A program made the position numbers and the translations under genes. Positions 14,201-24,300 of a stretch of DNA of 64,000 nucleotides are shown here, piece after piece. The DNA lies in the NCBI GenBank assembly GCA_020852175.1, contig JADZBH010000019.1, positions 48,093 to 112,092 on the forward strand. Reading direction: 5' to 3'. Under the pieces are notes generated by a model. That model was not told the DNA's origin and ran no database searches. It worked only from the letters and a program-made list of their open reading frames with translations. This DNA is from Bryobacterales bacterium. Its GTDB lineage: Bacteria; Acidobacteriota; Terriglobia; Bryobacterales; Bryobacteraceae. Each line of letters opens with the position of its first letter. Position 1 is the first letter of the stretch.

Positions 14201-14746
14201 ATGACCTACATCTACGAGCTGCCGTTGGGCAAAGGCAAGCAGTGGGTGACCGGCGGACCCGCTTCGTGGATCATCGGCGGCTGGCGCATCGCCGGCACCC
14301 ACTTCTACTCGAGTGGCTATCCGCTCTCGCTCGCCAACAGCGCCGCCCTGGGCGGCGTGCTGTTCAACGGCCGCAGCGCCGCCACCGTCTCCACGTATGA
14401 CGGCTGGATCTCCAACAAGAGCAACCCGGACTGGATGGGCAGCGACCGTTACTTCCAGCCCGCCTCGTTCTTCGGCGCCCAACCCACGGACCGCGCCGGC
14501 AACACCACGCGCCACAATCCCAAGGCCCGCCAGCCCTGGAATCTGAGCGAAAACTTCTCGCTGGCCAAGTCGTTCCGCATCACCGAATCGACGCGCATCG
14601 ACCTCCGTTGGGAAATGTTCAACGCCTTCAACCGCTTCCGCCCGAGCCCGGGCAGCACGAACGTGCAGGACCCGAACTTTGGCCGCGTCCAGGGCCAGTT
14701 GAACGAGCCGCGCCGCATGCAGCTCGGCCTCAAACTGTACTTTTAG
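11267..14746 (+). CDS. TonB-dependent receptor with N-terminal carboxypeptidase-regulatory domain (first of three)
   Basis: A 1159-residue outer-membrane receptor. ATG 11267 is chosen over upstream starts because it follows AGGGGGG and begins a clean signal peptide (MRPVLFLLLSVFVPAAFAQ). Residues about 22-105 form a CarboxypepD_reg-like/CNA-B fold (GVITGTVTDSSNAAVPGAKV); then comes a plug (about 115-250, FSVETNGFKAEFGRGQGG) and a long beta-barrel ending in a BAM-type aromatic terminus (MQLGLKLYF). This Oar-like receptor class is greatly expanded in Acidobacteria and is assumed to import large, probably glycan-derived, substrates. No SusD partner is adjacent. The substrate cannot be predicted, though the neighbouring rhamnose genes are suggestive. 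Confidence 0.93.
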   Translation: MRPVLFLLLSVFVPAAFAQSDRGVITGTVTDSSNAAVPGAKVAVRNVATNVGSTTETTSSGDFTIPALPVGTYELRVEKQGFKTAVRSEVIVNAGATVAVNATLEVGAVSESVQVAATLELLQTSTAKVTTAVSNKMVDELPLVVGGAMRGAFDLALITPQVNQPNDDNLNIGGGQGGSYGATLDGVSVLTGRFNSVQWANVNTPSVDAITEFSVETNGFKAEFGRGQGGMITFSSKSGTNELHGTAYEFLRNDALDARRFFEAQKAKYKQHDYGWSVGGPVYIPKIYDGRNKTFFFTSGEWFRNRVGAGSGRFSIPTPEMHNGDFSNWVDGTGRALPIYDPSTTRANPNGSGFLRTPFANNQVPVGRFSPIARSYSNLVKDFLKPNNGAAPGASDYVRNNYINNAGTALDPWTKYSVKADHNFGINDRVSFLYNYGLHERTPGTDGFPGLPGILNENRIDNQKSHVYRGTYDKVITPTLVNHMFGGVNFWKERHDALTLDGGWQQKGVCVKGAWDCNRNLLIVESSDYSTWVARAYDGSENLVFSFGDDLTWTKGKHTIKAGYLWERMHYNGFGQQTIGGLIRGDRRSTSIPNDNNLSTGGGNGFASFLLGQGYTGGTENDRFVGQQWRSHAWYVQDDWKVSPKLTLNLGVRYEFTLPPIEQTDKWSDLDMALPNARAGNRPGALRFAGFGPGRENRRALASGWYGGIGPRFGLAYAMDSKTVIRASIGRSFGVAKTITGSAHFEGSTLVFSASSLDNGVTPIFLLDQGLPPYTKPPVIDPTFSNGASPAYWDGEAVRLPENYQWTMSVQRQVSSTLVFEANYSATMGLRLVAGLKRYNQLPFGMLEKYGRTLLSSSIDSPAAAAAGLSRPYTDINCQFSATCAPVSVAQALRPFPQFRDINTAAGAGDKSGHSSYHSLVLKLDKRYASGLTMQGSYVFSKLFTDADGYNPDNGTLDHYNRRLEKSIGEFDLTHNLKMTYIYELPLGKGKQWVTGGPASWIIGGWRIAGTHFYSSGYPLSLANSAALGGVLFNGRSAATVSTYDGWISNKSNPDWMGSDRYFQPASFFGAQPTDRAGNTTRHNPKARQPWNLSENFSLAKSFRITESTRIDLRWEMFNAFNRFRPSPGSTNVQDPNFGRVQGQLNEPRRMQLGLKLYF

Positions 14747-14749
14747 TTA

Positions 14750-14900
14750 CCATCGCGCACAACGGACGCTGGCCCACGCAACCCGTGGGCCGCGCCTGTG
14801 CGCTCAATTGCCATCGCGCACAACGGAGCCTCGACGGCGCAACCCGCCGCCGGGCCCTGTGCGCTTTTGATTCCCATCGCGCACAACGGAGCCTTGCTCC
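14750..14900. repeat. Three-copy hairpin-forming tandem repeat array
   Basis: Three direct repeats of 61-63 bp begin at 14750, 14811 and 14874, each opening with CCATCGCGCACAACGGA. In copies 1 and 2 the segment GCGCACA (14755, 14816) pairs with TGTGCGC (14797-14803, 14858-14864). Nested inside is a second hairpin with the invariant loop CAACC but different stems: GGCCCACG/CGTGGGCC in copy 1 and CGGCG/CGCCG in copy 2. Copy 3 is truncated and has a GGAGC-CTT-GCTCC hairpin instead. The array fills most of the 225 bp between a receptor and the PQQ dehydrogenase. Compensatory stem changes suggest the structure itself is maintained, as in REP-like or small dispersed palindromic elements. Confidence 0.75.
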
Positions 14901-14971
14901 CTGGGAAACGCCTCCGGTGGCTAAGCGCCATTCGGGGCGTTTTCGCTTTTCCGGTGGCTTATGCTATTCCC

Positions 14972-16822
14972 ATGACGTTGACCCGGCGCCACCTCCTTTC
15001 TTCCGCACTGCTCACGCTTCCCGCCTCGGCGGCCAAGTCCGGCGAAGGCGACTGGGGCGTGTATGGCAGCGACGCCGCGGCCACACGGTTCTCTCCGCTC
15101 CGCCAGATCCATGCCGCCAACGCCGCCCGGTTGAAACCTGCGTGGAGCCACGCCACCGGCGATGCTTCGCAGCGCCCCCTCACCACCATCGAGTGCACTC
15201 CCATCGTCATCGGTGGCGTCATGTATCTCACCACGGCCCGCGTCCAGGTGCGCGCGCTGAATGCCGCCACGGGAGAGCCGCTGTGGAACTTCAATCCGCT
15301 GGGAAACACGCGCCGCGCCACCGGCGTCAACCGCGGGGTCACATGGTTCGAGGACGGCAAGGACCGGCGTCTGTTTGCCGCCATCCAGGACAAGCTCTAT
15401 TGCCTGAATCCGGCCACCGGCGAACTCCTGCGCACCTTCGGAGACAACGGCGCCGTCGATCTGGCCGCGCAATTCGACCGCGACATGGCCGGCCTCAGCT
15501 TCCGTGTCACCAGCCCGCCCGTCATCGTCGAGGACACGCTCATCATTGGCGGGGGCGGCGGAGAGGGGCCACGCCCTGAGGCTCCGGGCCACATCCGCGG
15601 CTACGACGTCTACACAGGCAAACGCAAGTGGATCTTCCATACCATCCCCCACCCGGGCGAACGCGGCCACGACACCTGGCCGAAGGATGCCTGGCAGCGC
15701 AGCGGGTCGGCCGGCAACTGGTGCGGGTTGAGCGCCGACCTGAAACGCAAATGGGTGTTCGTTCCCACCGGTTCGGCAACCTTCGATTTCCACGGAGGCG
15801 ACCGCCACGGCGACAACCTCTTCAGCGATTGCGTCCTGGCACTGGACGCCCGCACCGGACGGCTCATCTGGCATTACCAAACCGTGCATCACGACGTGTG
15901 GGACTACGATCTCCCGGCACAGCCCGCCCTGATCACCGTGCGCCATAGGGGGCGGATGCGCGACGCCGTGGCCCAGGTCACCAAAACCGGTTTCGTCTTC
16001 CTGCTCGACCGCGAAACCGGCAAACCTCTTTTCCCCGTCGAGGAGCGGAAAGTGCCTGCCAGCGACGTCGAAGGCGAGCGTCTGTCGCCCACGCAACCCT
16101 TCCCCGTGAAACCCGCGCCCATTTCACGGCTGGAGGTGAACGAGGACCTGCTCACCGATATCTCGCCGGAGGCTCATGCCTTCGCGCTTGCCAAATTTCG
16201 CACTCTCCGCGGCGGCGTTCCCTTTGCCCCGCCCAGCCTGCAAGGCACCCTCTACTCGCCAGGCACGCTGGGCGGCGCGCTGTGGGGCGGGTGCGCCTTC
16301 GATCCCTCCTCCCAGCGTCTCTTTGTCAATTCAAGTGAGTTGCCCAGCATCGTCACCCTGCGTGACGAACGCGGCAAGGAGAAGTACCCCTTCGGCGTAA
16401 CCGGCTATCACAAGTTCATCGACTCGGAGGGCTTCCCCGCCGTGAAGCCTCCGTGGGGACACCTTACGGCCATCGACCTCGCCACCGGCGAGTTCGCCTG
16501 GCGCGAAGTGATGGGCGAATACCCCAAACTCGCCGCGCGCGGAGTCAAGAAGACTGGCAGCTACCAACTGGGGGGCTGCATTGCCACTGCTGGCGGTCTT
16601 GTCTTCCTGGCTGCCACGCCCGATGAAAAATTCCGCGCCCTCGACTCCTCCAGTGGCGCCACCGTCTGGGAAGCTAAGCTCCCGGCGGGCGGCTATGCCA
16701 CGCCAGCAACTTATATGGTGAATGGTAAACAATATGTTGTGATCGCCTGCGGCGGGGGGAACCGCCAGCCCACCCCGGCCGGGGACCGGTATGTCGCGTT
16801 CGCCCTGGAGGCATCGGCGTGA
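14972..16822 (+). CDS. PQQ-dependent dehydrogenase (quinoprotein glucose dehydrogenase-like)
   Basis: A 616-residue eight-bladed beta-propeller quinoprotein. ATG 14972 ([21 protein letters not shown]) begins a Tat-like signal; the frame is open further upstream, but that part lies in the repeat array. Typical segments are [19 protein letters not shown] near the start, [36 protein letters not shown] in the middle and [20 protein letters not shown] at the end, as in membrane-type glucose dehydrogenases, but without the N-terminal membrane anchor or a haem c domain. It probably oxidises a sugar or alcohol in the periplasm; the substrate is not predictable. The SDR gene overlaps its stop by 4 bp, so the two are translationally coupled. 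Confidence 0.9.
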   Translation: MTLTRRHLLSSALLTLPASAAKSGEGDWGVYGSDAAATRFSPLRQIHAANAARLKPAWSHATGDASQRPLTTIECTPIVIGGVMYLTTARVQVRALNAATGEPLWNFNPLGNTRRATGVNRGVTWFEDGKDRRLFAAIQDKLYCLNPATGELLRTFGDNGAVDLAAQFDRDMAGLSFRVTSPPVIVEDTLIIGGGGGEGPRPEAPGHIRGYDVYTGKRKWIFHTIPHPGERGHDTWPKDAWQRSGSAGNWCGLSADLKRKWVFVPTGSATFDFHGGDRHGDNLFSDCVLALDARTGRLIWHYQTVHHDVWDYDLPAQPALITVRHRGRMRDAVAQVTKTGFVFLLDRETGKPLFPVEERKVPASDVEGERLSPTQPFPVKPAPISRLEVNEDLLTDISPEAHAFALAKFRTLRGGVPFAPPSLQGTLYSPGTLGGALWGGCAFDPSSQRLFVNSSELPSIVTLRDERGKEKYPFGVTGYHKFIDSEGFPAVKPPWGHLTAIDLATGEFAWREVMGEYPKLAARGVKKTGSYQLGGCIATAGGLVFLAATPDEKFRALDSSSGATVWEAKLPAGGYATPATYMVNGKQYVVIACGGGNRQPTPAGDRYVAFALEASA

Positions 16823-17568
16823 CCAGGGTGGCTTTAGTGACGGGCGCGGGTAGCGGTGTGGGCCGGGCATCGGCCGCCGGGCTTCACAGAGCGGGATTCG
16901 CCGTGGTGCTCGCGGGGCGTCGCAGGGAAGAATTGGATAAGACCGCCGACGCGGCCGGGCCCAACCACCCTCCCATGCTCGCCGTCTCCTGCGATGTGAC
17001 CGACCCGCACCAGGTTGCGGGGCTGTTCGACACGATCCGGCAGGTCCACGGACGCCTGGACGTACTCTTCAACAACGCCGGACGCGGCGCCCCGGCCATC
17101 CCCATGGAGGATCTCACCTGGGAACAGTGGCAGGCGGTCGTTTCCGTCAATCTGACCGGGGCCTTCCTTTGCGCGCAGCAGGCCATCCGCCTCATGAAAT
17201 CGCAAACGCCGCGCGGGGGCCGCATCATCAATAACGGTTCCATCTCCGCCTATACGCCGCGCCCGTTTTCGGCCCCGTACACGGCCACCAAGCACGCCAT
17301 GACGGGACTCACCAAGAGCATCGCGCTCGACGGCCGGCCCTTCGATATCGCTTGCGGCCAGATCGACATCGGCAACGCCGCCACGGAAATGACCGAGCGA
17401 ATGGCCCAGGGCGTACTGCAGCCAGACGGTTCGCTAAGGCCGGAACCGCGCATCGACGCCCGTCACGTCGCCGACGCGGTGGTCTACATGGCCAGCCTCC
17501 CACTGGACGCCAATGTCGCCACTCTCACGGTCATGGCAACCCAGATGCCCTTCGCGGGACGGGGCTAA
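16819..17568 (+). CDS. SDR family NAD(P)-dependent oxidoreductase
   Basis: A 249-residue classical short-chain dehydrogenase: cofactor motif TGAGSGVG (residues 8-15), structural NNAG (86-89), and the catalytic Ser141/143, Tyr154, Lys158 set in [19 protein letters not shown]. It begins at GTG 16819, overlapping the stop of the PQQ dehydrogenase gene (GTGA), the usual sign of translational coupling. The substrate is unknown; coupling to a quinoprotein suggests both act on the same sugar or alcohol, but one would be periplasmic and this one cytoplasmic. Confidence 0.92.
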   Translation: MTRVALVTGAGSGVGRASAAGLHRAGFAVVLAGRRREELDKTADAAGPNHPPMLAVSCDVTDPHQVAGLFDTIRQVHGRLDVLFNNAGRGAPAIPMEDLTWEQWQAVVSVNLTGAFLCAQQAIRLMKSQTPRGGRIINNGSISAYTPRPFSAPYTATKHAMTGLTKSIALDGRPFDIACGQIDIGNAATEMTERMAQGVLQPDGSLRPEPRIDARHVADAVVYMASLPLDANVATLTVMATQMPFAGRG

Positions 17569-17942
17569 ACGTAGCTTCTGTTACGCGCTTTCTTTTCCCC
17601 TTGACCTTGGAATTGATATATACTCATGCCCAAGAGGTTAGCTGGGAATGTTCCACTGACTCCTCACAATCCGGCGTCTGCGTCTGTGCGAGTGAAGTTT
17701 TCCGTTTCAGATTCGTGGGGTACTGGCGCCAGGGGGGAGTAAGGTTCATTTCCGGTAATTCGGGTGGGAGGTGGTGTTTCCGCTTTCCTGTCCTGCCGGC
17801 GCGTGTAATCGCTTGCTGTGATTGCCACTGCCGGGGCGATCAGGCTTCCGCCTTACGCTCGAATTCCCGCCCAGCTCAATGCACATCGTTCGTGTTGCGG
17901 TGTGAACCGGTTGAGGTTTGGTTAGACAAAGGATATAGATGA
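17569..17942 (+). promoter_or_regulatory. Long leader region of the second TonB-dependent receptor
   Basis: 374 bp without a convincing gene. It contains TTGACC at 17601-17606 and TATACT at 17619-17624; the 12-bp spacing is too short for a standard sigma70 pair, so only the -10 (in ATATATACT, like that of the first receptor) is credible. If used, the transcript would have a leader of about 310 nt. The octamer GGGGTACT lies at 17717-17724, shared with the leaders of the other two receptors. AAAGGA at 17929-17934 is the ribosome-binding site. The frame open through here from 17352 is low-complexity Cys/Arg-rich and I do not regard it as coding. Confidence 0.4.
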
Positions 17943-20900
17943 ATGTTGTTCCGCAAGCAAATATTGATTCCACTTTCACTCCTGCTGGCGCTTGCGCCTT
18001 CCTTGTTCGCGCAAGCCACGGCCCAACTGGGCGGCGTCGTCACCGATAACTCGGGCGCGCTCATCCCTGGTGTCGAGGTGGCGGTAACGGCGTCCGGCAC
18101 GGGTGTCGAACGAAAAACCACCACCAACGATCAGGGCGGCTACACCCTGCCCTTCCTCGCACCCGGCGACTACCGCATCACCGTCCAGAAACAAGGTTTT
18201 CAAAAGCTGAGCCGCGAAGGCGTCCGTCTCGAGGTCAACCAGACGGCGCGTATCGACTTCACGCTTTCCGTCGGTTCCGTCAGTGAAACCATCGAGGTTA
18301 CCGGCGCCGCGCCTCTGATCGAATCCGATTCCTCGGCCATCGGACAGGTGGTGGAGAAGAAGGCCATCGAGGATCTGCCGCTGAATGGACGTAACTTCGT
18401 CCAACTGGCGACTCTCGGGCCAGGCGTGGTCGGCGTCGGTTTCGGCGCCAAGGGCACCATCATGAGCGGCACCCGGCCGGACGATCTCCGCCCTGGCTCG
18501 GAGCTGTTCGCCAACGGAAACCGCGAGGGCTCGAACAACTTCCTCATCGACGGCATCGACAACAACGAACGCCTTACGCTGGCCATCGCCCTGCGCCCCT
18601 CCGTCGAGGCCGTGCAGGAGTTCAAGATCCAAACCAACCTGTTCGCCGCCGACCAGGGCCGCAACGCCGGCGCCACCATCAACGTGCTGACCAAGTCCGG
18701 CTCCAACGAGTTGCACGGTTCGCTCTACGATTTCCTGCGCAACGACAGCCTGGACGCGAAGAACTACTTCGTGCCGTCCACCACGGCCAAGCCGCCGTTC
18801 CGCCAGAACCAGTTCGGCGGCAGCCTGGGCGGCAAGATCATCCCCGACAAACTTTTCTTCTTCGGCAACTACGAAGGCTTCCGCCGCAGCCAGGCGCGCA
18901 CCATCCTCAGCACGGTGCCCACCATGGCGATGCGGACGGGCAACTTCACCGATGTCCGCGACGTTTTCGACCCCACCACGACGGTTGCCGCCGCGGGTAC
19001 GGCCAGCGGCTATACGCGTTCGCCTTTTTCCGGACGCCAGGTTCCCGCCAGCCGCTTCGATCCCCTCATGGCGCGGATGATTCAGGCGTATCCCGCGCCC
19101 CAAAACGCCGGGCTCACCAACAACTACACCGCCGTCTTGAACGACCGTCAGCGCTGGGATCAGGGAGATGGCCGCATCGACTGGAACTGGAACGAGAAGA
19201 ACACGATCTTTGGCCGCTACTCCCGCCAGGACACCACCACGTCGCGCCCGTCCACCTTCCCCAATTCCCGCGTCCCCGGCTTTGACCAGGCTCTCGGTCT
19301 TGGCAACGAAGACACCTTCGCCGGCGACTCCACGTTGCATTCCTATCACGCCGTTCTGAGCTGGATCCGCACGATCACGCCGACGCTGATCATGGAAGCC
19401 AAGATGGGCTACAACCGTTTCAACCTCACCTTCCTGCAGGAAGGCGCCACGCCCGGAGCGCAACTCGGCGAAAAGCTCGGTTTCAAGGGCTCCAACCAGG
19501 GGCCGCAGTCCGATGGCGTGCCCATCATCTCGCCCGGCGGCTATTTCGGCATCGGCCAGACACGTTCGCTGCCCATCTACCGCATCAACAACACGTTCAA
19601 CCCGCGCATCGACTTCACGAAGCTGCACGGCACGCACTCCATCAAGTTCGGGGCCGACCTGCGCCGCCGCCAGATCACCCAGTATCAGACCAACCGCGGC
19701 AACGGTCGCTTCAATTTCGGCCGTACCTTCACCGATAACCCGAACTCCACCGCCAACACCGGCGAAACGATGGCCGCGTTCCTGTTGGGCACGCCCAGCA
19801 CCATCGAGCAGGACTTCACGCTGGTCTACCCCGGCTTCCGCATCTCCGAGTGGAGTCTCTATCTGCAGGACGACTGGAAAGTGAACAGCAAGTTGACCCT
19901 TAACATCGGCCTGCGTTATGAGTACGACACGCCGGTCATCGAGGTGGCCAACCGCCAGACCAATTTCGATGTCGTCACCGGCAAGCTTCTCATCGCCGGG
20001 TTCAATACGGACGCCCGCACGGGCGTGCGGCCGGACCGGAACAACTTCGCTCCGCGCTTCGGCTTTGCCTACCGCCTGCGGCCCGGCACGGTGATCCGCG
20101 GCGGCATCGGCATGTTCTACAACCCGGCGGGCAGCGAGAACGTCTACATCCGCCGCCACCGCCAGCTCCCCTTCGGGCCCATCAACATCGAGAGCATCAA
20201 CCAGTTCAATCCGAACCCGCGCCGCGTGCAGGAAGGTTTCCGGCCGATTCCCACCCTCCAATTTGAAACGGTCGCCAACAACCCCACAGGCGGCATGCTC
20301 GCCGTGACGCCGAACTTCCGTTCCGGCTACACGCCGCAGTACAACTTCCAGATCCAGCAGCAACTGCCGAAGGATCTGGTGGCCAAGATCGGCTTCGTCG
20401 GCAACGTCGGCCGCCGCCTCGACACCACGTATGAGTACAACCAGCCCGTACCCGGACCCGGCGCTCCGGATCCGCGCCGTCCGCTGTACACTCTCGCGCC
20501 CAACGTGCCCAGCGTCACCTATATGGTGTCCGACGGTCTCTCCAACTACACCTCGTTGCAGGCTTCTCTCGAACGCCGTTTCGCCAACGGGTTGGGCCTG
20601 ATGTCGGCCTACACCTGGTCCCACTCCATCGACACCGTGGCCAACGCCTTCGGCGGCGCCGATAACGGCCCGCTCCCGCAGGACATCCGTTGCCGGCACA
20701 ATTGCGAACGCTCGGCCAGCGGCTTCGACATCCGCCACCGTTTCACCGAGAGCGTGAATTACGCCCTGCCTTTCGGCAAGGGCCGCACCTTCGCCTTCGG
20801 CGGCTCCCGCGTGGCCGACTTTATCATCGGCGGGTGGGATACCAACGCGATTCTCACTCTGCAGACGGGGCTGCCGTTCACGCCCACGCTCCAGACCTCG

Positions 20901-21278
20901 GTGTCCAACTCCGGCGGCAGCCGTCCCGACCGCCTGGCCAAGGGCACGCTCTCCAACCCCGACCCGTTCCGCTGGTTCGACACGTCGTTCAACGCGGCCG
21001 GCGCGGCCTGGGGCATCCCGGCCCAATTCACGTTCGGCAACAGCGCCCGCAACGTCCTGTACGGACCGGGCCGCGTGAACCTGGACTGGTCACTGTTCAA
21101 GAATTTCTCCATCACGGAAAAGGCGAAGGCCCAGTTCCGCCTGGAGACTTTCAATCTGTTCAATACGCCGCAGTTCGACCTGCCCAACGCCAGCATCGGC
21201 AACCCCGCCGCTGGACGCATTACCGCCACGGTGGGCAACAATCGCCAGATCCAACTGGCGCTTCGCTTCAGTTTCTAG
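17943..21278 (+). CDS. TonB-dependent receptor with N-terminal carboxypeptidase-regulatory domain (second of three)
   Basis: A 1111-residue outer-membrane receptor with signal peptide MLFRKQILIPLSLLLALAPSLFAQ, a CarboxypepD_reg-like domain (about 26-110: TAQLGGVVTDNSGALIPGVE), a plug domain containing VVEKKAIEDLPLNGRNFVQL and the FAADQGRNAGATINVLTKSG segment, and a beta-barrel that closes with IQLALRFSF. ATG 17943 follows AAAGGA with nine bases between. It has the same architecture as its two neighbours but is clearly diverged from them in sequence, so these are not recent tandem duplicates. Ligand unknown. A strong hairpin follows its stop. Confidence 0.94.
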   Translation: MLFRKQILIPLSLLLALAPSLFAQATAQLGGVVTDNSGALIPGVEVAVTASGTGVERKTTTNDQGGYTLPFLAPGDYRITVQKQGFQKLSREGVRLEVNQTARIDFTLSVGSVSETIEVTGAAPLIESDSSAIGQVVEKKAIEDLPLNGRNFVQLATLGPGVVGVGFGAKGTIMSGTRPDDLRPGSELFANGNREGSNNFLIDGIDNNERLTLAIALRPSVEAVQEFKIQTNLFAADQGRNAGATINVLTKSGSNELHGSLYDFLRNDSLDAKNYFVPSTTAKPPFRQNQFGGSLGGKIIPDKLFFFGNYEGFRRSQARTILSTVPTMAMRTGNFTDVRDVFDPTTTVAAAGTASGYTRSPFSGRQVPASRFDPLMARMIQAYPAPQNAGLTNNYTAVLNDRQRWDQGDGRIDWNWNEKNTIFGRYSRQDTTTSRPSTFPNSRVPGFDQALGLGNEDTFAGDSTLHSYHAVLSWIRTITPTLIMEAKMGYNRFNLTFLQEGATPGAQLGEKLGFKGSNQGPQSDGVPIISPGGYFGIGQTRSLPIYRINNTFNPRIDFTKLHGTHSIKFGADLRRRQITQYQTNRGNGRFNFGRTFTDNPNSTANTGETMAAFLLGTPSTIEQDFTLVYPGFRISEWSLYLQDDWKVNSKLTLNIGLRYEYDTPVIEVANRQTNFDVVTGKLLIAGFNTDARTGVRPDRNNFAPRFGFAYRLRPGTVIRGGIGMFYNPAGSENVYIRRHRQLPFGPINIESINQFNPNPRRVQEGFRPIPTLQFETVANNPTGGMLAVTPNFRSGYTPQYNFQIQQQLPKDLVAKIGFVGNVGRRLDTTYEYNQPVPGPGAPDPRRPLYTLAPNVPSVTYMVSDGLSNYTSLQASLERRFANGLGLMSAYTWSHSIDTVANAFGGADNGPLPQDIRCRHNCERSASGFDIRHRFTESVNYALPFGKGRTFAFGGSRVADFIIGGWDTNAILTLQTGLPFTPTLQTSVSNSGGSRPDRLAKGTLSNPDPFRWFDTSFNAAGAAWGIPAQFTFGNSARNVLYGPGRVNLDWSLFKNFSITEKAKAQFRLETFNLFNTPQFDLPNASIGNPAAGRITATVGNNRQIQLALRFSF

Positions 21279-21283
21279 GATCC

Positions 21284-21330
21284 ACCGGCCGCCGGACACA
21301 GCAGCCCGCTCTGGTCACGGCGGCCGGTTT
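21284..21330 (+). terminator. GC-rich hairpin after the second receptor gene
   Basis: ACCGGCCGCCG at 21284-21294 pairs perfectly with CGGCGGCCGGT at 21318-21328 (11 bp, 23-nt loop) and is followed only by TTT. It begins 6 bp after the stop of the second receptor and lies before the third, so it may terminate transcription or reduce readthrough between them. Confidence 0.55.
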
Positions 21331-21366
21331 CACAATATTTGGCGGGCAAACGGGGTACTTTCACGC

Positions 21367-24300
21367 ATGAAAGGAATCAGACGCATTATGACCAGGACGC
21401 TGTATTGTCTTTTGTTGTCACTCTGCCTGTCGGTGGCTGCATTCGCCCAGACATTCGGAGATATCTCGGGCGAGGTCCGGGATCAGTCAGGCGCCGTAGT
21501 GGGGGGCGTGGCCGTCACGCTCACCAACACCGGCACCAACGCCACACGATCGACGGAATCCAACGATCAGGGAATCTACGCCTTTCCCGCGTTGCAACCA
21601 GGGCAGTACACGTTGAAGGCGGAAAAGCAGGGTTTCAAGGCCTTCACCCGCACCGGCATCGCCGTGGAGGTGCAGTTGAGCGCCCGCATCAACATCGATA
21701 TGCAGGTGGGCTCGGTTTCGGAAACCATCGAGGTTTCCGCGCAGGCCGCGCTGTTGCAGAGCGAGAACGCGACGGTCGGTACGGTCATCGACAACAAGCG
21801 CATCATTGAGTTGCCGCTGGCGGGCCGCAATGCCTTCAACCTGGTGGCGCTGGCTCCGAACGTCAGCTTTGGTTTCCCCTCGGCGGGACAGGCTGGAGCG
21901 CGCCAGGGTGGCATTCGCTCCGATCAATCCATTTCCGTGGGCGGCCAGCGCGCGCAGTATAACCGCTACACTTTGGACGGCGTCGAGAACACCGATCCGA
22001 ATTTCAACACCTTCGTTGTCCTGCCGTCGGTGGATGCGTTGCAGGAATTCAAAGTGCAATCCGGCGTGTATCCGGCGGAGTTTGGACGCGGCGCCACGCA
22101 GATCAACATGTCCACCAAGCCGGGCAGCAACGACTATCACGGCACGCTGTTCTACTTCCTGCGCAACGACAAGCTCGATGCCAAGAACTATGCGTTCACC
22201 ACGGCGCGCCCCAAGAAGGACCCTTTCAAGTGGAACCAGTTTGGATTCACGCTCGGCGGCCCCATCTCGATTCCCAAGCTGTTCAACGGAAAGAACCGTC
22301 TCTTCTTCATGACCAACTATGAGTGGTTCCGCCAGCGCCGCCAGGTGCAGAGCGTCAACACTCTTCCGACCGCGGCCATGCAGGCCGGCAACTTCAACGA
22401 CATCATCGGACTGGCCAGCAACAACGCCCGGCAAAGTAACGGCATCTACGACCCGCGCACGCGCGCGGCTGCCGGCGGCGCCGTCACCGGCACGCTGTTC
22501 CCGAACAATGTGATTCCCACCAGCCGCATCGATCCGACGTCGCAAAAGCTGCTCTCGTTCTACCGCGTTCCCAACCTGGCTACCGCCGATCTTGGGAACA
22601 ACTTCGTTCAGGCGCGCGGCACGCCGGTCAATCGCGACCAGTTCACGGGCCGCTTCGACGTCGTGGAAAGCTCCAATTCCCAGTGGTCCGGCCGTTATAG
22701 CTGGGGCGACGAAAACCAGTCCTCGGAGAGCCTCAATCTGAACGGCACGAAGATCGTCACCAACTTCAAGCAGTACATGGTGTCGAACACTCGCGTACTG
22801 TCGGCCAGTATGGTGAACGAGGCCCGCTTCGGATACACCAAGTTTTACAACACGAACGGTACCGAACTGGCCTTTTCGCGCGACGTGGTGAGCGAACTCG
22901 CCATCCCCGGCCTCAACGGCGGTCCCGCAGTGCAGTGGGGCATTCCGAACGTTTCGCTGCAGGGCGTCTGGGCCGGTTTCGGCAACGATTCCGAAGGCCC
23001 CTACGAGAACAACAACTCGGCCCTCCAGTTCGTGAACAACTTCTCCTGGATCCGGGGCAAGCACAGCTTCAAGATCGGCGGCGAAATCCGTCAGGACCGC
23101 TACGACCAGGTGGGCAACCAGTTTGCCCGCGGCCAGTTCACCTTCCAGCGCAACGCCACCAACCTGCCGGGCGCGGCGGGCCGCACGGGCGACCCGCTGG
23201 CCGACTTCCTGCTGGGTGAAGTATTCCAGGCCGAAGCCGCCGTCCAGATCGCGCAGGCAAAGTTCCGCTCCACCGGCTTCGCGCTGTACTTCGATGACGT
23301 TTGGAAGGTGAGCCAGAAGCTCACCGTCAACTTCGGCCTTCGTTACGAGTTGTCACCGCCGTGGGAAGATCAAACCGGCACGCTGTTCAATGCCATCGTG
23401 CCGAACGACATCTTCACCAGCCTGGCCAACCCGGTTATCACCGACCGTTCGCTGCATCCCTTCTTCCTCCGCCAGGGCGGACAACGCTCGAACTGCATGG
23501 AGGGCATCGCCATAGGTCCCTGGCTGCCCAACAGCGGGTATAACGTCAGTGTTCGTTGCGACGGCTCGCTGGGCAACCGCCTTGTGGGTGTCGACAAGAA
23601 CGACTTCGCCCCGCGCTTCGGCATCTCCTACTCGCCGGGCTCGAAATGGGTGATCCGCATGGGCGGCGGCTACTTCTACTCGCAGGACACCGGCAATCCG
23701 CGCTTCGACATGGCGCGCAACCTGGCCGGCCGCGGCCGCAACAACTCCAACCAGCAGATTCCCGATCTCCGCTGGGCCAACTCGCTGGGAGGCGGCGGAC
23801 TTGCCGCTTCGCTCCCCGCCCAGCCGTACAGCTTCGCCAATCCCTATGACCGCCGCACGCCGTACACCATGCAGTACATGCTCAACGTGCAGCGCGAACT
23901 CGGCGGCGGTTCGGTGCTGGAAGTCGGCTATCTGGGCAGCCTCTCGCGGCACCTGGAATCCCTCCGCGCCATCAACGAGTCGATTCCGGTGAATCCCGTT
24001 CTGGATAACCGTTCGCTCGCTCTGCGCCGTCCGTTCCCGGAATTCGGCCGCATCCAGTTGGTCGACAACGGCGGCACTGGCAATTACAACTCGCTGGCCG
24101 CCAAATTCACCAAGCGCTATTCGAAGGGACTCACCACGCTGGTCAGCTACACCTGGTCGAAGTCTCTCGACACCTCGACATCCATCCGCACGCTCGGCGG
24201 CGACACGCTGTTCCCGCAGAACAGCTACTGCCGCGCCTGCGAATACGGCCGTTCAGGCCACGACGTCCGCCACCGTCTGGTCACATCGGCCATCTGGGAC

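Noticed and set aside
14750..14900. CRISPR array
   Set aside because: Only three units, the repeats contain nested hairpins, the intervening sequence is itself partly repeated, and no cas genes are near.
17352..17942. Plus-strand frame through the leader of the second receptor
   Set aside because: Begins inside the SDR gene out of frame and has no recognisable domain; treated as untranslated leader.
17976..21026. A minus-strand frame of over 1000 codons
   Set aside because: Antisense of the second TonB-dependent receptor, Gly/Val/Arg-rich low-complexity product with no motifs.
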